Shown here one piece after another: positions 11,656 through 20,506 of a DNA stretch of 30,684 nucleotides. Location of the stretch: IMG/VR virus record IMGVR_UViG_3300017951_000069, positions 1 to 30,684 of that record; one strand, written 5' to 3'. A program made the position numbers and the translations under genes. The notes beneath the pieces were generated by a model. It was not told the DNA's origin. It saw nothing but the letters and a program-made list of their open reading frames with translations, and did no database searches. The DNA comes from a virus. Position 1 is the first letter of the stretch. Each line of letters opens with the position of its first letter.

Positions 11656-12657
11656 ATGTACAATAAACCAATCACACAAAGAGTAGCTTTTGCTAGGGGC
11701 AAAAAGCCATCTGCTTTAAAGCAAACAGAAGATACGACTGTATTAAACAAGGAACAAATCCCAGTAGTCGTAGATAAGAAAACAACAAAATTACCTGATA
11801 CAGTAGAAACGCAAACTATAAAAGGCGATTTAATACCTAAAGAGAAATCTAAAAATAGAGTTAAAAAAGGAACGCCGGAATATGAGCAATATGTTAGAGA
11901 AAAAAAGCGTTGCTCTCAACTTACTAACGAACAAAAGCTTGACCCTAAAAACAAATGTACTGGGTTTGCCCAAAAAAGAGAGGCAGATAAAGAGGTAGAA
12001 GTTGTTGTGCCAGGAGGTGAAGCTACTGTCGAGGCACCTCAATACATGTATGACACTGGTGACGCGATGCCTGCTTGGATGCAGAGAAGCGTCGAAAGAG
12101 GCCTTTCGCAAAGCGCTAGAAAAACCGGTAAGTTTGCTTCTAAATTAGCTAAAGACCAGAAAAAATTAGCTAAGTTAAAAGAGGCTGGAAAAACTGATTC
12201 ACCAAAATATGCAAAATTAAAAGCAAGGGTAGGAGCAAGAGAAGGCGCTCTTACTGCCCAAAAGCTTTTTGCTGAAACGCAGATGGAAGCGGCCAGACAG
12301 GGTAAATCTCCCGGCAGTAAAAATATTGTGAATATTGGAACATTTAATCCTAACGTTAGAGTTAACGAAGTTGATGACGCTACGCGAAGAACAACTGTAG
12401 GCCGTCAAAAAACATTAGCAGATGTTAGCCCTTCAACTCAAGAATTAGAAAACCAAAAGAAATTGCAAAATGATGCAGAAAACGAGGCCAAAATTGATGC
12501 TGCTAAAAATCAAGACGCTGTAAATAAAAGAAATGCTCAAGATGAATCCGGCGAAAACAAAGATGTTAAAAGTGCTGCTGAAATGAGAGTTGGGCCGCTT
12601 AAAATGAAGTCATCATTCAAAATGGGTGGATTTGGTAGTAAAACTTATAAAAAATAA
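11656..12657 (+). CDS. Large basic, disordered PITQ-family protein (333 aa)
   Basis: The N-terminus MYNKPITQRVAFARGKK matches the PITQ signature. The body is Lys/Glu/Asp/Ala-rich and probably largely disordered, with a RCSQLTNEQKLDPKNKCTGF Cys pair, a helical KLAKDQKKLAKLKEAGK region, and G-K-S-P-G. The C-terminus contains PLKMKSSFKMGGFG. It is the biggest member of the motif cluster. It may be an internal virion or scaffold-like protein, but this is not demonstrable from sequence. Confidence 0.7.
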   Translation: MYNKPITQRVAFARGKKPSALKQTEDTTVLNKEQIPVVVDKKTTKLPDTVETQTIKGDLIPKEKSKNRVKKGTPEYEQYVREKKRCSQLTNEQKLDPKNKCTGFAQKREADKEVEVVVPGGEATVEAPQYMYDTGDAMPAWMQRSVERGLSQSARKTGKFASKLAKDQKKLAKLKEAGKTDSPKYAKLKARVGAREGALTAQKLFAETQMEAARQGKSPGSKNIVNIGTFNPNVRVNEVDDATRRTTVGRQKTLADVSPSTQELENQKKLQNDAENEAKIDAAKNQDAVNKRNAQDESGENKDVKSAAEMRVGPLKMKSSFKMGGFGSKTYKK

Positions 12658-12660
12658 ATT

Positions 12661-12978
12661 ATGGCTTTTCAAATGACACCAAAGTCTCCTCTATTTAAAA
12701 GGGGGGATGCACCTTCACGTAAAAAATCAAAAGGATATTACAATGAAGCTAAGCCAACCGGAACAGGTGCAGCTGCTGGGGGAGGTATGTCTCAGAAAGG
12801 CGTAGACAAATATAAAAAAGATAACCCAGGCAGTAAGCTTAAAACCGCGGTTACTAAAGACCCTTCTAAATTAAAGAAAGGGAGTAAAGCTTGGAAACGT
12901 AGAAAATCATTCTGTGCTCGATCAAAAGGCTGGACTTCAGAAAGAGGTAGGGCAGCTAGGCGCAGATGGAACTGTTAA
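12661..12978 (+). CDS. DUF6321-like basic protein (105 aa)
   Basis: The C-terminal two-thirds (GMSQKGVDKYKKDNPGSKLK, then TAVTKDPSKLKKGSKAWKRR, then KSFCARSKGWTSERGRAARR, ending RWNC) match my memory of DUF6321 proteins in cyanophages and other marine phages, including the S-F-C-A-R and terminal W-N-C residues. The role is unknown, possibly nucleic-acid binding. The N-terminal MAFQMTPKSPLFKRGD adds the cluster's S-P-L motif. Confidence 0.8.
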   Translation: MAFQMTPKSPLFKRGDAPSRKKSKGYYNEAKPTGTGAAAGGGMSQKGVDKYKKDNPGSKLKTAVTKDPSKLKKGSKAWKRRKSFCARSKGWTSERGRAARRRWNC

Positions 12979-12982
12979 TATT

Positions 12983-13126
12983 ATGAAATCAAAAGGACTA
13001 GGAGATTCAATAGAGAAATTTACTAAAGCAACAGGCATTAAAAAGCTTGTTGATAACATACCTGGAGACTGCGGGTGTGAAAAAAGAAAAAACAAATTAA
13101 ATAAAGCATTTCCTTATAAAAAATGA
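12983..13126 (+). CDS. Small conserved GLGD/CGC phage protein (47 aa)
   Basis: The product starts MKSKGLGDSIEKFTKATGIK and ends with DCGCEKRKNKLNKAFPY plus a basic tail. I recognise this pattern (G-L-G-D ... F-T-K-A-T-G-I ... C-G-C-x-x-R ... L-N-x-x-F-P-Y) from small genes next to holin or DUF6321 genes in marine Bacteroidota phages. The start at 12983 sits 4 nt after the DUF6321 stop; the frame is open further left but only over that gene. The end overlaps the holin start by 4 nt. Confidence 0.75.
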   Translation: MKSKGLGDSIEKFTKATGIKKLVDNIPGDCGCEKRKNKLNKAFPYKK

Positions 13127-13521
13127 AAAAAATTTGGCAATGGCTAACAGGTAGCGTAATCAAAGAAGTTGGCAACGTTATCGATAAGCTTACAACAACT
13201 AAAGAAGAAAAGTTAGAAGCACAACGTCTTATAACTGAAATTCTAGAAAAGGCTGATAAAGAAGCGCAAGAGCAAGTAACAGCAAGATGGCAAGCAGATA
13301 TGGCTTCAGATAGTAAACTATCAAAAAACATACGCCCTATGGTGCTTATCTATTTAACTGTTATATTTACGGCATGCGCTTTTTTTGATGGTAATATTGG
13401 GGAGTTCAGCATTGCAGATGAATACATACCTATATTTCAAACTTTGCTAGTTACCGTTTACGGCGCTTATTTTGTAGGGCGTAGTTGGGAGAAGGCAAAA
13501 TCAATGACAAAAAAAGATTAA
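13123..13521 (+). CDS. Holin, 3TM-type (132 aa)
   Basis: The N-terminal 20 residues are amphipathic (IWQWLTGSVIKEVGNVIDKL), followed by a charged helix (25-60) ending in RWQADMASDSKLSKNIRP. Two strongly hydrophobic segments lie at about 71-88 and 102-118, the second reading LLVTVYGAYFVGRSWEK. The R-W-x-A-D-M-x-S-D-x-x-L-S-K-N-x-R-P signature and the G-R-S-x-E-K end are hallmarks of the 3TM holin family related to gene-transfer-agent holins. It would permeabilise the inner membrane late in infection. No endolysin is recognised in this window. Confidence 0.85.
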   Translation: MKKIWQWLTGSVIKEVGNVIDKLTTTKEEKLEAQRLITEILEKADKEAQEQVTARWQADMASDSKLSKNIRPMVLIYLTVIFTACAFFDGNIGEFSIADEYIPIFQTLLVTVYGAYFVGRSWEKAKSMTKKD

Positions 13522-14211
13522 ATGGCAAGAATTAGTACGTATGTAATAGATAATAACATTACCGCCGCAGACAAGGTAATAGGTACTGATTCTTCTGGCG
13601 CAGTTACTAAAAACTTTAATTTAGCTGATTTAGGTGAGTTTTTATCTAAAGGCTATGTTAATGTAAACGGCCAACATTCTTGGACTTTTGTTAATCAGAT
13701 ACAAACTGGCGGACTGTATGGCCCTGCTAATGGTGCTTCAATAAGTAGTTTAACCACTATTAAGTTAAATGAAATAACAAGCGGCGAAAAAAATATAGAA
13801 GACTTTTTATTAGAATATAGAGGCAAAAGAATATTATTAGTTGATATAGTAGACCCTAATATATATGGGCTATTTGATGTAACAAGCATTGCAGAAGATC
13901 AAACTAATTTAAATAATTATGATATAGGCTTAGACCATATATCAAGCAATGGGATATTAACCCTAGATAAAGTATATGCAATATCAATGTACGCTCAAGA
14001 CGCGACATATGCGCATAGACAAAATAATGCTTCAACTACTTGGGTTATAAACCATAATTTAGGTAAATTCCCAAGCGTTAGCATAAAATTTTCCAGCAGC
14101 GACCAAATATATGAAAATGTTGGAGCTTTTGCTGGTGTAGAATATACGGATCAAAATAACTTAACAATTAACCTAGCGGCCGCGGAAAGTGGGTACGCTT
14201 ATTTAAACTAA
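13522..14211 (+). CDS. Tail-fibre protein with shared N-terminal module (229 aa)
   Basis: Residues 1-44 (MARISTYVIDNNITAADKVI onward) are clearly homologous to the start of the collagen-repeat fibre at 6636, suggesting a common virion-anchoring domain. The middle is beta-rich. The C-terminus carries the phage-fibre motif W-V-I-N-H-N-L-G-K-F-P-S-V followed by a terminal G-Y-A-Y-L-N. Such C-terminal domains are typical of fibre tips or trimerisation ends. It begins directly after the holin stop. Confidence 0.8.
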   Translation: MARISTYVIDNNITAADKVIGTDSSGAVTKNFNLADLGEFLSKGYVNVNGQHSWTFVNQIQTGGLYGPANGASISSLTTIKLNEITSGEKNIEDFLLEYRGKRILLVDIVDPNIYGLFDVTSIAEDQTNLNNYDIGLDHISSNGILTLDKVYAISMYAQDATYAHRQNNASTTWVINHNLGKFPSVSIKFSSSDQIYENVGAFAGVEYTDQNNLTINLAAAESGYAYLN

Positions 14212-14215
14212 AAAT

Positions 14216-15808
14216 ATGGCAATTCCATTTTTAAATCACTTAGACTTACGAAGTATATCGGAGTTACAAAACGCGATACTTCACAAAACAACAACAGCCA
14301 CAGCATCTAATGTTGAGGGTAAAATTATTTATGATACAGGCACTAATAGCTTGCAGTATTACAACGGAACATCTTGGATTAACTTGGATGGCTCTGGAGA
14401 TATTTCCGCGGTTGTAGCTGGTGCAGGTTTAACAGGCGGCGGCACTTCTGGTTCTGTTACATTAAATGTAGGAGACGGCGCGGGTATTACAGTTAACGCG
14501 GATAGTATTGAAGCAAATGTTGATGATATAACTACACAAATAGTATCTGATAATATTGTTGCTAAAACTGCTGCTGTTACAAATGGTAGCGCTCAACTAG
14601 CTACCGGTGATCAAATATATGACTTTACAGTAGCTTTACCTATTAGTACATTTACAAATGACTCGGGTTATATTACAGGTAATGAAACTATAACTTTAAG
14701 TGGTGATGTTACCGGCTCTGGTACCACTAGTATTACGACTACAATTGCATCTGCTGCTGTTGAATCAGGAATGCTTAATAATAATGTTATTTCCGGCCAA
14801 ACAGCTTTAACAAGCGGCTTAGCTGCAACGGATGAATTTTTAATTAGTGATGCAGGCGTTATAAAAAGAATGGATACATCTGTTCTACAAACGTATATGC
14901 AGAATAACCTTACCTTCAGTTCTGGAACAGTAACAGGTACTGGTACAACTAATAAAATTCCAAAGTGGGCTAGCTCAACATCTTTAACAGACTCTCTTAT
15001 ATCGGATAATGGGACAACCGTAACTATATCGGGTAACCTAGACGTTGAAGGAACAACTACAACTATAGATTCCACAACTGTTGCTATTGGCGACAACATG
15101 ATGAAGTACGCTAAAGATAATACAGCTAACGCTTCAGATATTGGTTGGTATGGTGTTATTAATGATGGTACTGAAAAATACTCAGGTATGTGGTATGACG
15201 CAAGTACTGGAACCTCAACGCCAAAATTTGCATTAGGTATTGCTACAACAGAACCGGCTGGAACAGGGACTATCGCTGTTACAGGTACATTAGTAGCCGA
15301 TCTAGAAGGTAATGCTGATACAGCTACAACACTAGAAACTTCAAGAAACTTTTCTATAACTGGTGATATTACAGCCGCTGCAGTTAGTTTTAATGGTTCT
15401 GGCAATGTTGTATTAAACGCTGATATTGATGCTAATGTCGTTGGTGCTGCTGAACTTAATGTTTCTGGTAATGGAACAAATGGACAAGTTTTGGCTTCTG
15501 ACGGTGATGGTACTTTTTCTTGGGCTGATGCTGGTGCTGACACTCAATTGGCAACAGCTGCTGCTCTTATTGACGTTAGCGCAATGGGATCAAACACGAC
15601 AGCCTCGTTCACACATAGCTTAGCGTCTAAAAACTTAATTGTACAAATGTATGATGTTACAACCGGTGAAGTCGTATTTGCGGATATTGACCACACTAGC
15701 AACAACGCTATTTCAATAATTTTTGCAGCAACTCCTACAAATGACATTAGAGTAGTTGTGATTGATGCTAAAAACGGGTTGACTGATAAAACAGTTAGTT
15801 ACTCATAA
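14216..15808 (+). CDS. Tail-fibre-like structural protein (530 aa)
   Basis: The protein is low in complexity and rich in Thr, Ser, Gly and Ala. An N-terminal TNSLQYYNGTSWINLDG module is followed by A-G-L-T-G-G-G-T-S-G repeats and N-K-I-P-K-W-A-S-S-T-S-L-T-D-S. A long beta-solenoid-like region includes GNADTATTLETSRNFSITGD, a module very common in phage fibres. The C-terminal ~75 residues (TASFTHSLASKNLIVQMYDV onward) resemble a fibre end domain. An apparently long antisense frame in this region is a shadow of the biased composition. Confidence 0.8.
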   Translation: MAIPFLNHLDLRSISELQNAILHKTTTATASNVEGKIIYDTGTNSLQYYNGTSWINLDGSGDISAVVAGAGLTGGGTSGSVTLNVGDGAGITVNADSIEANVDDITTQIVSDNIVAKTAAVTNGSAQLATGDQIYDFTVALPISTFTNDSGYITGNETITLSGDVTGSGTTSITTTIASAAVESGMLNNNVISGQTALTSGLAATDEFLISDAGVIKRMDTSVLQTYMQNNLTFSSGTVTGTGTTNKIPKWASSTSLTDSLISDNGTTVTISGNLDVEGTTTTIDSTTVAIGDNMMKYAKDNTANASDIGWYGVINDGTEKYSGMWYDASTGTSTPKFALGIATTEPAGTGTIAVTGTLVADLEGNADTATTLETSRNFSITGDITAAAVSFNGSGNVVLNADIDANVVGAAELNVSGNGTNGQVLASDGDGTFSWADAGADTQLATAAALIDVSAMGSNTTASFTHSLASKNLIVQMYDVTTGEVVFADIDHTSNNAISIIFAATPTNDIRVVVIDAKNGLTDKTVSYS

Positions 15809-15824
15809 TAATAAAATATAATTT

Positions 15825-18380
15825 ATGGCTCAAAAGTTTTTAACAAACATAGAGCTTGAAGCCGGCTTAGTAGATGGTAGTAATTCAACTGGAACCTCTG
15901 GTTATTTACTATCGTCTACAGGCACAGCTACAAGTTGGGTAGACCCAGCAGCAGTTTCTGTTGGAGAATCGGAACAAGTTCACATTGCTTGTAAAAACAC
16001 TTCTGGGGTTGCTATTTCAAAAGGTGATCCTGTATATATAACCGGCACAGTAGGCGCTTCTTTTATAATTCAAATTGCGGCTGCAGACGCTAGTAATTCC
16101 GCTAAAATGCCAGCGGTTGGTTTAGCAGAAACAGATTTAGGTTTAAATGCTGAAGGATTTGTAATTGTTTCAGGTGTACTTAAAAACTTAACAACAGATC
16201 CATTATCAACTAGTGACGGCACGCCGTCTTCAAATGATACAGTATATGTAAAAGCTGGTGGTGGTCTTACAAAAACAAAACCTACAGGCAGCGGTAATTT
16301 AATACAAAACGTTGGTAAAGTTGGTAGAGTTAATTCTGCAAATGCAGGATCTTTAACCGTATCAACCATTATGCGTACCAATGATGTGCCTAACCTTACC
16401 ACCGGCAAGATATGGGTTGGGTCATCTACATATACCACAGAATCTACAGTTGTCCACTTAGATGAGACTAATAGCCGTATGGGCATAAATACCAATTCAC
16501 CTCAAGTTCCTCTTGAAGCAAAGTATACTGGCACTGAAGATGAAATAGTAAGAATAGTAGGCGCGGCTTCCGGTAAGCCTCAAATGACTTTCTATAACGA
16601 CACTACTTTACATACAAAAATTGTTGCAGCAGGGAATAATGATTTTTCAATTACAAATACACATTCCACAGGCGATATATTTTTTGCGGCAGGTGGCGCA
16701 ACTAGACTTCATATAGACTCTAATAGCAATGTTGGTATTGGAACAACATCTCCACAAGAAAAACTAGACATCTCAGCAGGTAATATTCGATTAGATGATA
16801 GTAGGCAAATAACTTGGGCTACTACAGACGCAAACGTCGGGCGAGTGAGAATATCTGGTAGCGAGGCGGCTGATAATATAGCCTTTTTCACAGACAATTC
16901 TGAAAAAATGCGTTTGACCAATACTGGTTTAGGTATTGGAACAACATCTCCACAAGAAAAATTAGATGTAAGAGGCAATGTACATGTAGAAGCTAGTTCA
17001 CCATCTATAACACTTAAACATACTTCAGGATTTGCTCAAAATTATAGTATCACTAATGATAGTAATTTAGTTATAGAGAAAAATGGAACAGATGGTGGCG
17101 GCAAATTTATAATAAAAGACGAAAATGATTTAACTCCATTTACTGCTAGTTTTGATCTAAGTTCTCCAGATGTAATAATAAGCGGAGATTTAATAGCTAA
17201 AGACAAAACAGGCACTACACAGCATTTTATTGTAAAAGAAAATAACGGCAACGTTGGAATTGGAACGAGTGATCCTGCGTCAAGGCTAGAAGTAAACGGA
17301 GAAATTGATGCTAACGGAGGTGATGGTTATCGTATAGAAACAAAACCGTGGGCTTATTGGGCTTCAGATTTACTAACTTTAGGTGATTGGGACGGTGAAG
17401 GATATGCTACTCGTATAATGGGCAGTAATTCGTCAGAAGTGATGAGGGTTACTGGAACAAACGTTGGTATTGGAACAACATCACCAGCTAGAAAGCTTCA
17501 TGTTGCTGGCACCGCTAGGGTGGACAGTACCTTTTATTTGGGCACAGATGATAGTTGCGCATTTTTTAGATATTTTAATTCCCTTGTAATAACAAATAGT
17601 GCGTCCACGGCTATAAATCTTGGAGGCGGTCCTGGAAATGTTAATAACCACGTTTACATTGGGAATGGTAATTTAGATGTTAACGGAACCATACGAGGTA
17701 AGAACTACTTGTATTTAGAAGACGCGGCTGGAACTTTAAGAACAACCTTAAGATCTGAATCCACGTATGCAACATTAGATAACGGTTCTAATGTGCTTAA
17801 TTACAACGCCGGTAACCATTACTTTTTAGTTGGGCTTTCTGAAAAAATGCGTATTAATTCCTCGGGCAATGTTGGGATCGGCACAACCAGCCCAGGTGAA
17901 AAACTTGAAGTTAATGGAACTGTAAAAGCAACAGCAACTACAGATGCTTATAAAGGATATATTAAGCAAGCGTATAATTGCAGCCCTTTAATGAAAACGG
18001 CAAGTTCTGCATATAATTTTGTGCCTTTTACATCAACTATTCTTACGAGTACAGCTGATTATTATAATAGAATGGTCGCTCCCTATGATGGCAGAGTTAA
18101 AAAAGTTATATTAAAACACACTGGAGGAGCAACACCTACAGCCACAAATGTAAACTTTAAAAAACATATAAACGATGTAACATCATCAACAATATATACA
18201 GGTACTGTTACAGGCGGCGCGGCTGCTGGTATGCAAGCTGAGTATAACTTTAATAACAGCGATTTTACTTTTAGTGATGGTGATACTATAGGCGTATTAA
18301 TACAGGGGACCGGGATTGGCACCACAAAAACGCTTGGTGGAATGTCAGTGCAAATAATTGTAGAATATAATATTACTTAA
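15825..18380 (+). CDS. Large receptor-binding/fibre protein with VGIGTTSP repeats (851 aa)
   Basis: The N-terminus (~1-45) resembles the other fibres. Residues ~45-190 form a [15 protein letters not shown] module seen in phage structural proteins. Five units of the type [NL]-[VG]-G-I-G-T-[TS]-[SD]-P-x-x-[KR]-L are then spaced along the protein, with a sixth degenerate one, typical of intertwined fibre shafts. The C-terminal ~145 residues (from about 705) form a separate beta-rich domain that may bind the host receptor. Two repeat units are nearly identical at DNA level. Confidence 0.8.
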   Translation: MAQKFLTNIELEAGLVDGSNSTGTSGYLLSSTGTATSWVDPAAVSVGESEQVHIACKNTSGVAISKGDPVYITGTVGASFIIQIAAADASNSAKMPAVGLAETDLGLNAEGFVIVSGVLKNLTTDPLSTSDGTPSSNDTVYVKAGGGLTKTKPTGSGNLIQNVGKVGRVNSANAGSLTVSTIMRTNDVPNLTTGKIWVGSSTYTTESTVVHLDETNSRMGINTNSPQVPLEAKYTGTEDEIVRIVGAASGKPQMTFYNDTTLHTKIVAAGNNDFSITNTHSTGDIFFAAGGATRLHIDSNSNVGIGTTSPQEKLDISAGNIRLDDSRQITWATTDANVGRVRISGSEAADNIAFFTDNSEKMRLTNTGLGIGTTSPQEKLDVRGNVHVEASSPSITLKHTSGFAQNYSITNDSNLVIEKNGTDGGGKFIIKDENDLTPFTASFDLSSPDVIISGDLIAKDKTGTTQHFIVKENNGNVGIGTSDPASRLEVNGEIDANGGDGYRIETKPWAYWASDLLTLGDWDGEGYATRIMGSNSSEVMRVTGTNVGIGTTSPARKLHVAGTARVDSTFYLGTDDSCAFFRYFNSLVITNSASTAINLGGGPGNVNNHVYIGNGNLDVNGTIRGKNYLYLEDAAGTLRTTLRSESTYATLDNGSNVLNYNAGNHYFLVGLSEKMRINSSGNVGIGTTSPGEKLEVNGTVKATATTDAYKGYIKQAYNCSPLMKTASSAYNFVPFTSTILTSTADYYNRMVAPYDGRVKKVILKHTGGATPTATNVNFKKHINDVTSSTIYTGTVTGGAAAGMQAEYNFNNSDFTFSDGDTIGVLIQGTGIGTTKTLGGMSVQIIVEYNIT
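16733..16761 (+). repeat. Direct repeat in fibre gene, unit 1
   Basis: GGTATTGGAACAACATCTCC followed by ACAAGAAAA recurs identically at 16932-16960. A shorter match (GTTGGTATTGGAACAACATC) occurs at 17463-17482. The repeats encode the G-I-G-T-T-S-P units and could recombine. Confidence 0.7.
16932..16960 (+). repeat. Direct repeat in fibre gene, unit 2
   Basis: The second exact copy of the ~29-bp repeat lies 199 bp after the first. That distance is not a multiple of three, but the reading frame through each copy gives the same peptide because the spacing is made up by a one-residue shift in alignment; the exact ends should be checked. Confidence 0.55.
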
Positions 18381-18381
18381 T

Positions 18382-18876
18382 ATGGCTAGTATAAATGATA
18401 ATATAAGAACCAAAAAACTTTATAAAAGTGGAGATACTACAAGAGCCTATAAAGACGCCAGTGGAGAAATTGTTGTGCCTTCTACAATAGCGTCAGATAT
18501 AGCCGCAATAACAGATATAACAGACGTTATAAACGACGGGGTTAATTACGAAAATACAAAATATTTTTTAAAAGAAATAGAAAACATAAGACTAGATTTA
18601 GAGGAGCTGCATGCTTTTGTAAAAGATGCTTTTGGAAAAGATTCAACTACTGCCGCGTCAAAAGGTGATACTGGTGCTACTGGACCACAGGGCCCAAAGG
18701 GTGACACAGGAGCCACAGGCGCACAAGGCCCTAAAGGTGATACCGGCGCTACTGGTGCTACGGGACCACAAGGCCCGGCAGGTAGTGATGCTTCTGTAAG
18801 TGGGTTTAAAGGTCAAAAAACAGTTGGTAAAGAAACCTGGACATTTGAAGCGGGGTTGTTAAAATCAGTAAAATAA
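18382..18876 (+). CDS. Collagen-repeat small fibre/structural protein (164 aa)
   Basis: The N-terminal half has a charged helical segment with heptad spacing (about residues 58-85, [20 protein letters not shown]), likely a trimeric coiled coil. Residues ~94-133 are strict Gly-X-Y repeats ([12 protein letters not shown]). The C-terminus is a short [18 protein letters not shown] tail. Coiled coil plus collagen repeats argues for a trimeric fibre. It starts 1 nt after the large fibre stop. Confidence 0.75.
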   Translation: MASINDNIRTKKLYKSGDTTRAYKDASGEIVVPSTIASDIAAITDITDVINDGVNYENTKYFLKEIENIRLDLEELHAFVKDAFGKDSTTAASKGDTGATGPQGPKGDTGATGAQGPKGDTGATGATGPQGPAGSDASVSGFKGQKTVGKETWTFEAGLLKSVK

Positions 18877-18883
18877 AAAAATT

Positions 18884-19201
18884 ATGACATACGATTGGAA
18901 TTGTAAAACAGTAGACGTACACCCTCAAGCAGAAGGTGAAACAAATGTGGTATATAATGTGCACTGGATTGTAACGGGCACAGAAGAAGATTATTCGGTT
19001 ACAAGTATTGGCACGCAGGTAGTTCCTTTAGACTCTGAAGCTGACTTTATACCCTTTGAAGATTTAACTAATGAAATAGTTGTTGGGTGGACAAAAGACG
19101 CTATGGGCGAAGAAGAAGTACAGGCTATTGAGGATAATATAGCTAATCAAATAATTGAATTAGCAAGCCCTACTTCTGTAACTATGACAATAGGAGATTA
19201 A
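18884..19201 (+). CDS. Conserved tail-region hypothetical protein (105 aa)
   Basis: The protein is acidic and beta-rich, with N-V-V-Y-N-V-H-W-I-V-T-G-T and a D-F-I-P-F-E-D-L-T-N-E-I-V-V-G-W motif. I recognise the F-I-P-F-E-D-L-T-x-E-I-V-x-G-W block from small proteins in the tail regions of marine phages (DUF7936-like, from memory). Its role in the virion is unknown. A 56-nt AT-rich gap follows. Confidence 0.7.
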   Translation: MTYDWNCKTVDVHPQAEGETNVVYNVHWIVTGTEEDYSVTSIGTQVVPLDSEADFIPFEDLTNEIVVGWTKDAMGEEEVQAIEDNIANQIIELASPTSVTMTIGD

Positions 19202-19257
19202 AGTAAGACGTAAATACGTAATACTTAACTATATGTAAAACAATTAAATTTAATAAA

Positions 19258-19500
19258 ATGGCAAGTAAAATTAAAAAAGACGAGTTAACTAAACTTCAAG
19301 ATTTAGTAAAGAACTATAATCAACATCAATTAAAACTAGGCGAGCTAGAGGTTGAAAAACACGGATTATTGCACAGCATATCTAATGTGCAGCAAGATCT
19401 TCAAAAGTTTCAAGATGAGTTAAGAGAGACCTATGGGGATGTTAGCATTGACATCAATGATGGCAAAATAAAAGAAAATGAGCCTAGTAAGGAAGATTAG
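19258..19500 (+). CDS. Coiled-coil small protein (80 aa)
   Basis: Most of the protein (residues ~5-60) is a heptad-bearing helix, including KNYNQHQLKLGELEVEKHGL. It ends in TYGDVSIDINDGKIKENE. Such L-G-x-L-E-x-x-K ... Y-G-x-v-x-I-N/D-I-x-D-G proteins are frequent in marine phage genomes and uncharacterised. It overlaps the next gene by 23 nt. Confidence 0.7.
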   Translation: MASKIKKDELTKLQDLVKNYNQHQLKLGELEVEKHGLLHSISNVQQDLQKFQDELRETYGDVSIDINDGKIKENEPSKED

Positions 19501-19696
19501 CATAGGAAGAGATTATAAAAATGACGCCATGCACTACTCTGTAGGCCAGGAAGTGTATGGTGGTCATATTATAGAAAATATAATAGAAGAAGATACTAAG
19601 TACTCTATTTATATTAAAAAGAATAATGAAATATTGCCGTGGAAAGATTTTAATAAGAACATGGCAATAGCGGTTGAATATGATTTGGAATATTAA
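19478..19696 (+). CDS. Hypothetical protein (72 aa)
   Basis: The protein is small and beta-prone, with DAMHYSVGQEVYGGHIIENI and Y-S-I-Y-I-K-K-N-N-E segments, compatible with a small SH3-like barrel. No family is recognised. It overlaps the preceding gene by 23 nt and the next by 1 nt (TAATG), so it belongs to the run of coupled genes leading to the terminase. Confidence 0.65.
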   Translation: MSLVRKISIGRDYKNDAMHYSVGQEVYGGHIIENIIEEDTKYSIYIKKNNEILPWKDFNKNMAIAVEYDLEY

Positions 19697-20286
19697 TGAA
19701 TGCTTTATTTAACTTTATAGTTGAACCAAAAACTGGTAGAACTACAGCTGTAAAAAAAATTGAAGACTCTGAATTAATATTAAATACTGAATTACAAAAT
19801 CATCACTATGTTAGCAGGCTTGGTGTTGTTAAAGCATTACCGCTTGCGTATAGCACAAAAATAAAAATTGATGATGAAATTTTAGTGCATCATAATGTAT
19901 TCAGAAGATTTTATGATATTAGAGCTAAAGAAAAAAATAGCCGTAGTTTTTTAAATGAAAACGAATTTATAGTACAACCGGATCAAATATTTGCATATAA
20001 AAGAAATGGCGAATGGAAATGTGTTGATGGTTATTGTTTCGTAAAACCAATAAAAGAAACTGAAAAGTTTTCAATTAATAAAGAAAAAGAAGGGGTTGGT
20101 ATTGTAAAATATACTGACGGCGTTGTTGAGCAAAATTCTTTAGTTGGTTTTAAACCGGGATTAGAATATGAGTTTTTTATTGAAAAAGAAAGACTATACC
20201 GAATACCAAGCAATTTAATTTTAATGAAATATGAATATCAAGGAGACGAAGAAGAATATAATCCAAGCTGGACACAAAGCAGTTGA
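19696..20286 (+). CDS. Possible divergent tandem GroES-like protein (196 aa)
   Basis: Two halves show a similar plan. The first has SRLGVVKALPLAYSTKIKID, D-E-I-L-V-H-H-N-V-F-R and a Q-I-F-A-Y strand. The second has YCFVKPIKETEKF, G-V-G-I-V-K-Y, S-L-V-G-F-K-P-G-L-E-Y-E-F and R-I-P-S-N-L-I-L. The order 'V-x-P-I / G-x-V-x-x / G-D-x-V-x-F / x-x-x-I-L' is that of the cpn10 barrel, so this could be a double, highly diverged GroES-like protein in addition to the clear GroES at 9630. The similarity is faint and the call is inference. Confidence 0.4.
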   Translation: MNALFNFIVEPKTGRTTAVKKIEDSELILNTELQNHHYVSRLGVVKALPLAYSTKIKIDDEILVHHNVFRRFYDIRAKEKNSRSFLNENEFIVQPDQIFAYKRNGEWKCVDGYCFVKPIKETEKFSINKEKEGVGIVKYTDGVVEQNSLVGFKPGLEYEFFIEKERLYRIPSNLILMKYEYQGDEEEYNPSWTQSS

Positions 20287-20506
20287 TGAGCTAATTAAAG
20301 TTGCTGAAGAAAAAATCATTACTAACACAGAGGATGATGTTTCTGCAGACAGGCTGAAAAACGCAGCCGCCACAAAAAAGCTTGCAATATTCGATGCCTT
20401 TGAAATATTAAATAGAATACAAGAAGAAGAGGCAATCCTTGAAAATAAACCTAAAGAAGAAAAAAAAGAAGCTTTCAAAGGTTTTGCAGAAAGAAGATCT
20501 AAGTAA
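20231..20506 (+). CDS. Candidate small terminase subunit (91 aa)
   Basis: The product is an all-helical charged protein: IIQAGHKAVDELIKVAEEKI, then DRLKNAAATKKLAIFDAFEI, then LNRIQEEEA and a basic tail. It lies directly upstream of the large terminase with a 1-nt overlap, the position normally held by the small subunit that recognises phage DNA for packaging. There is no strong motif, so the assignment rests on position, size and helical character. The 56-nt overlap with the preceding gene is the longest in the window. Confidence 0.55.
   Translation: MNIKETKKNIIQAGHKAVDELIKVAEEKIITNTEDDVSADRLKNAAATKKLAIFDAFEILNRIQEEEAILENKPKEEKKEAFKGFAERRSK

Noticed and set aside
14668-15543. Long minus-strand open frame (291 codons) opposite a fibre gene
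   Set aside because: It is antisense to a clear fibre protein, is made of low-complexity Val/Ser/Pro/Ala, and arises from the repetitive Thr/Gly codons of the real gene.
16070-16495. Minus-strand open frame (141 codons) within the large fibre gene
   Set aside because: It has the same cause: composition bias on the opposite strand, no start context and no recognisable protein.
18660-18785. CRISPR-like short repeats
   Set aside because: The repeats are in frame and encode Gly-X-Y collagen units without spacers of constant length.
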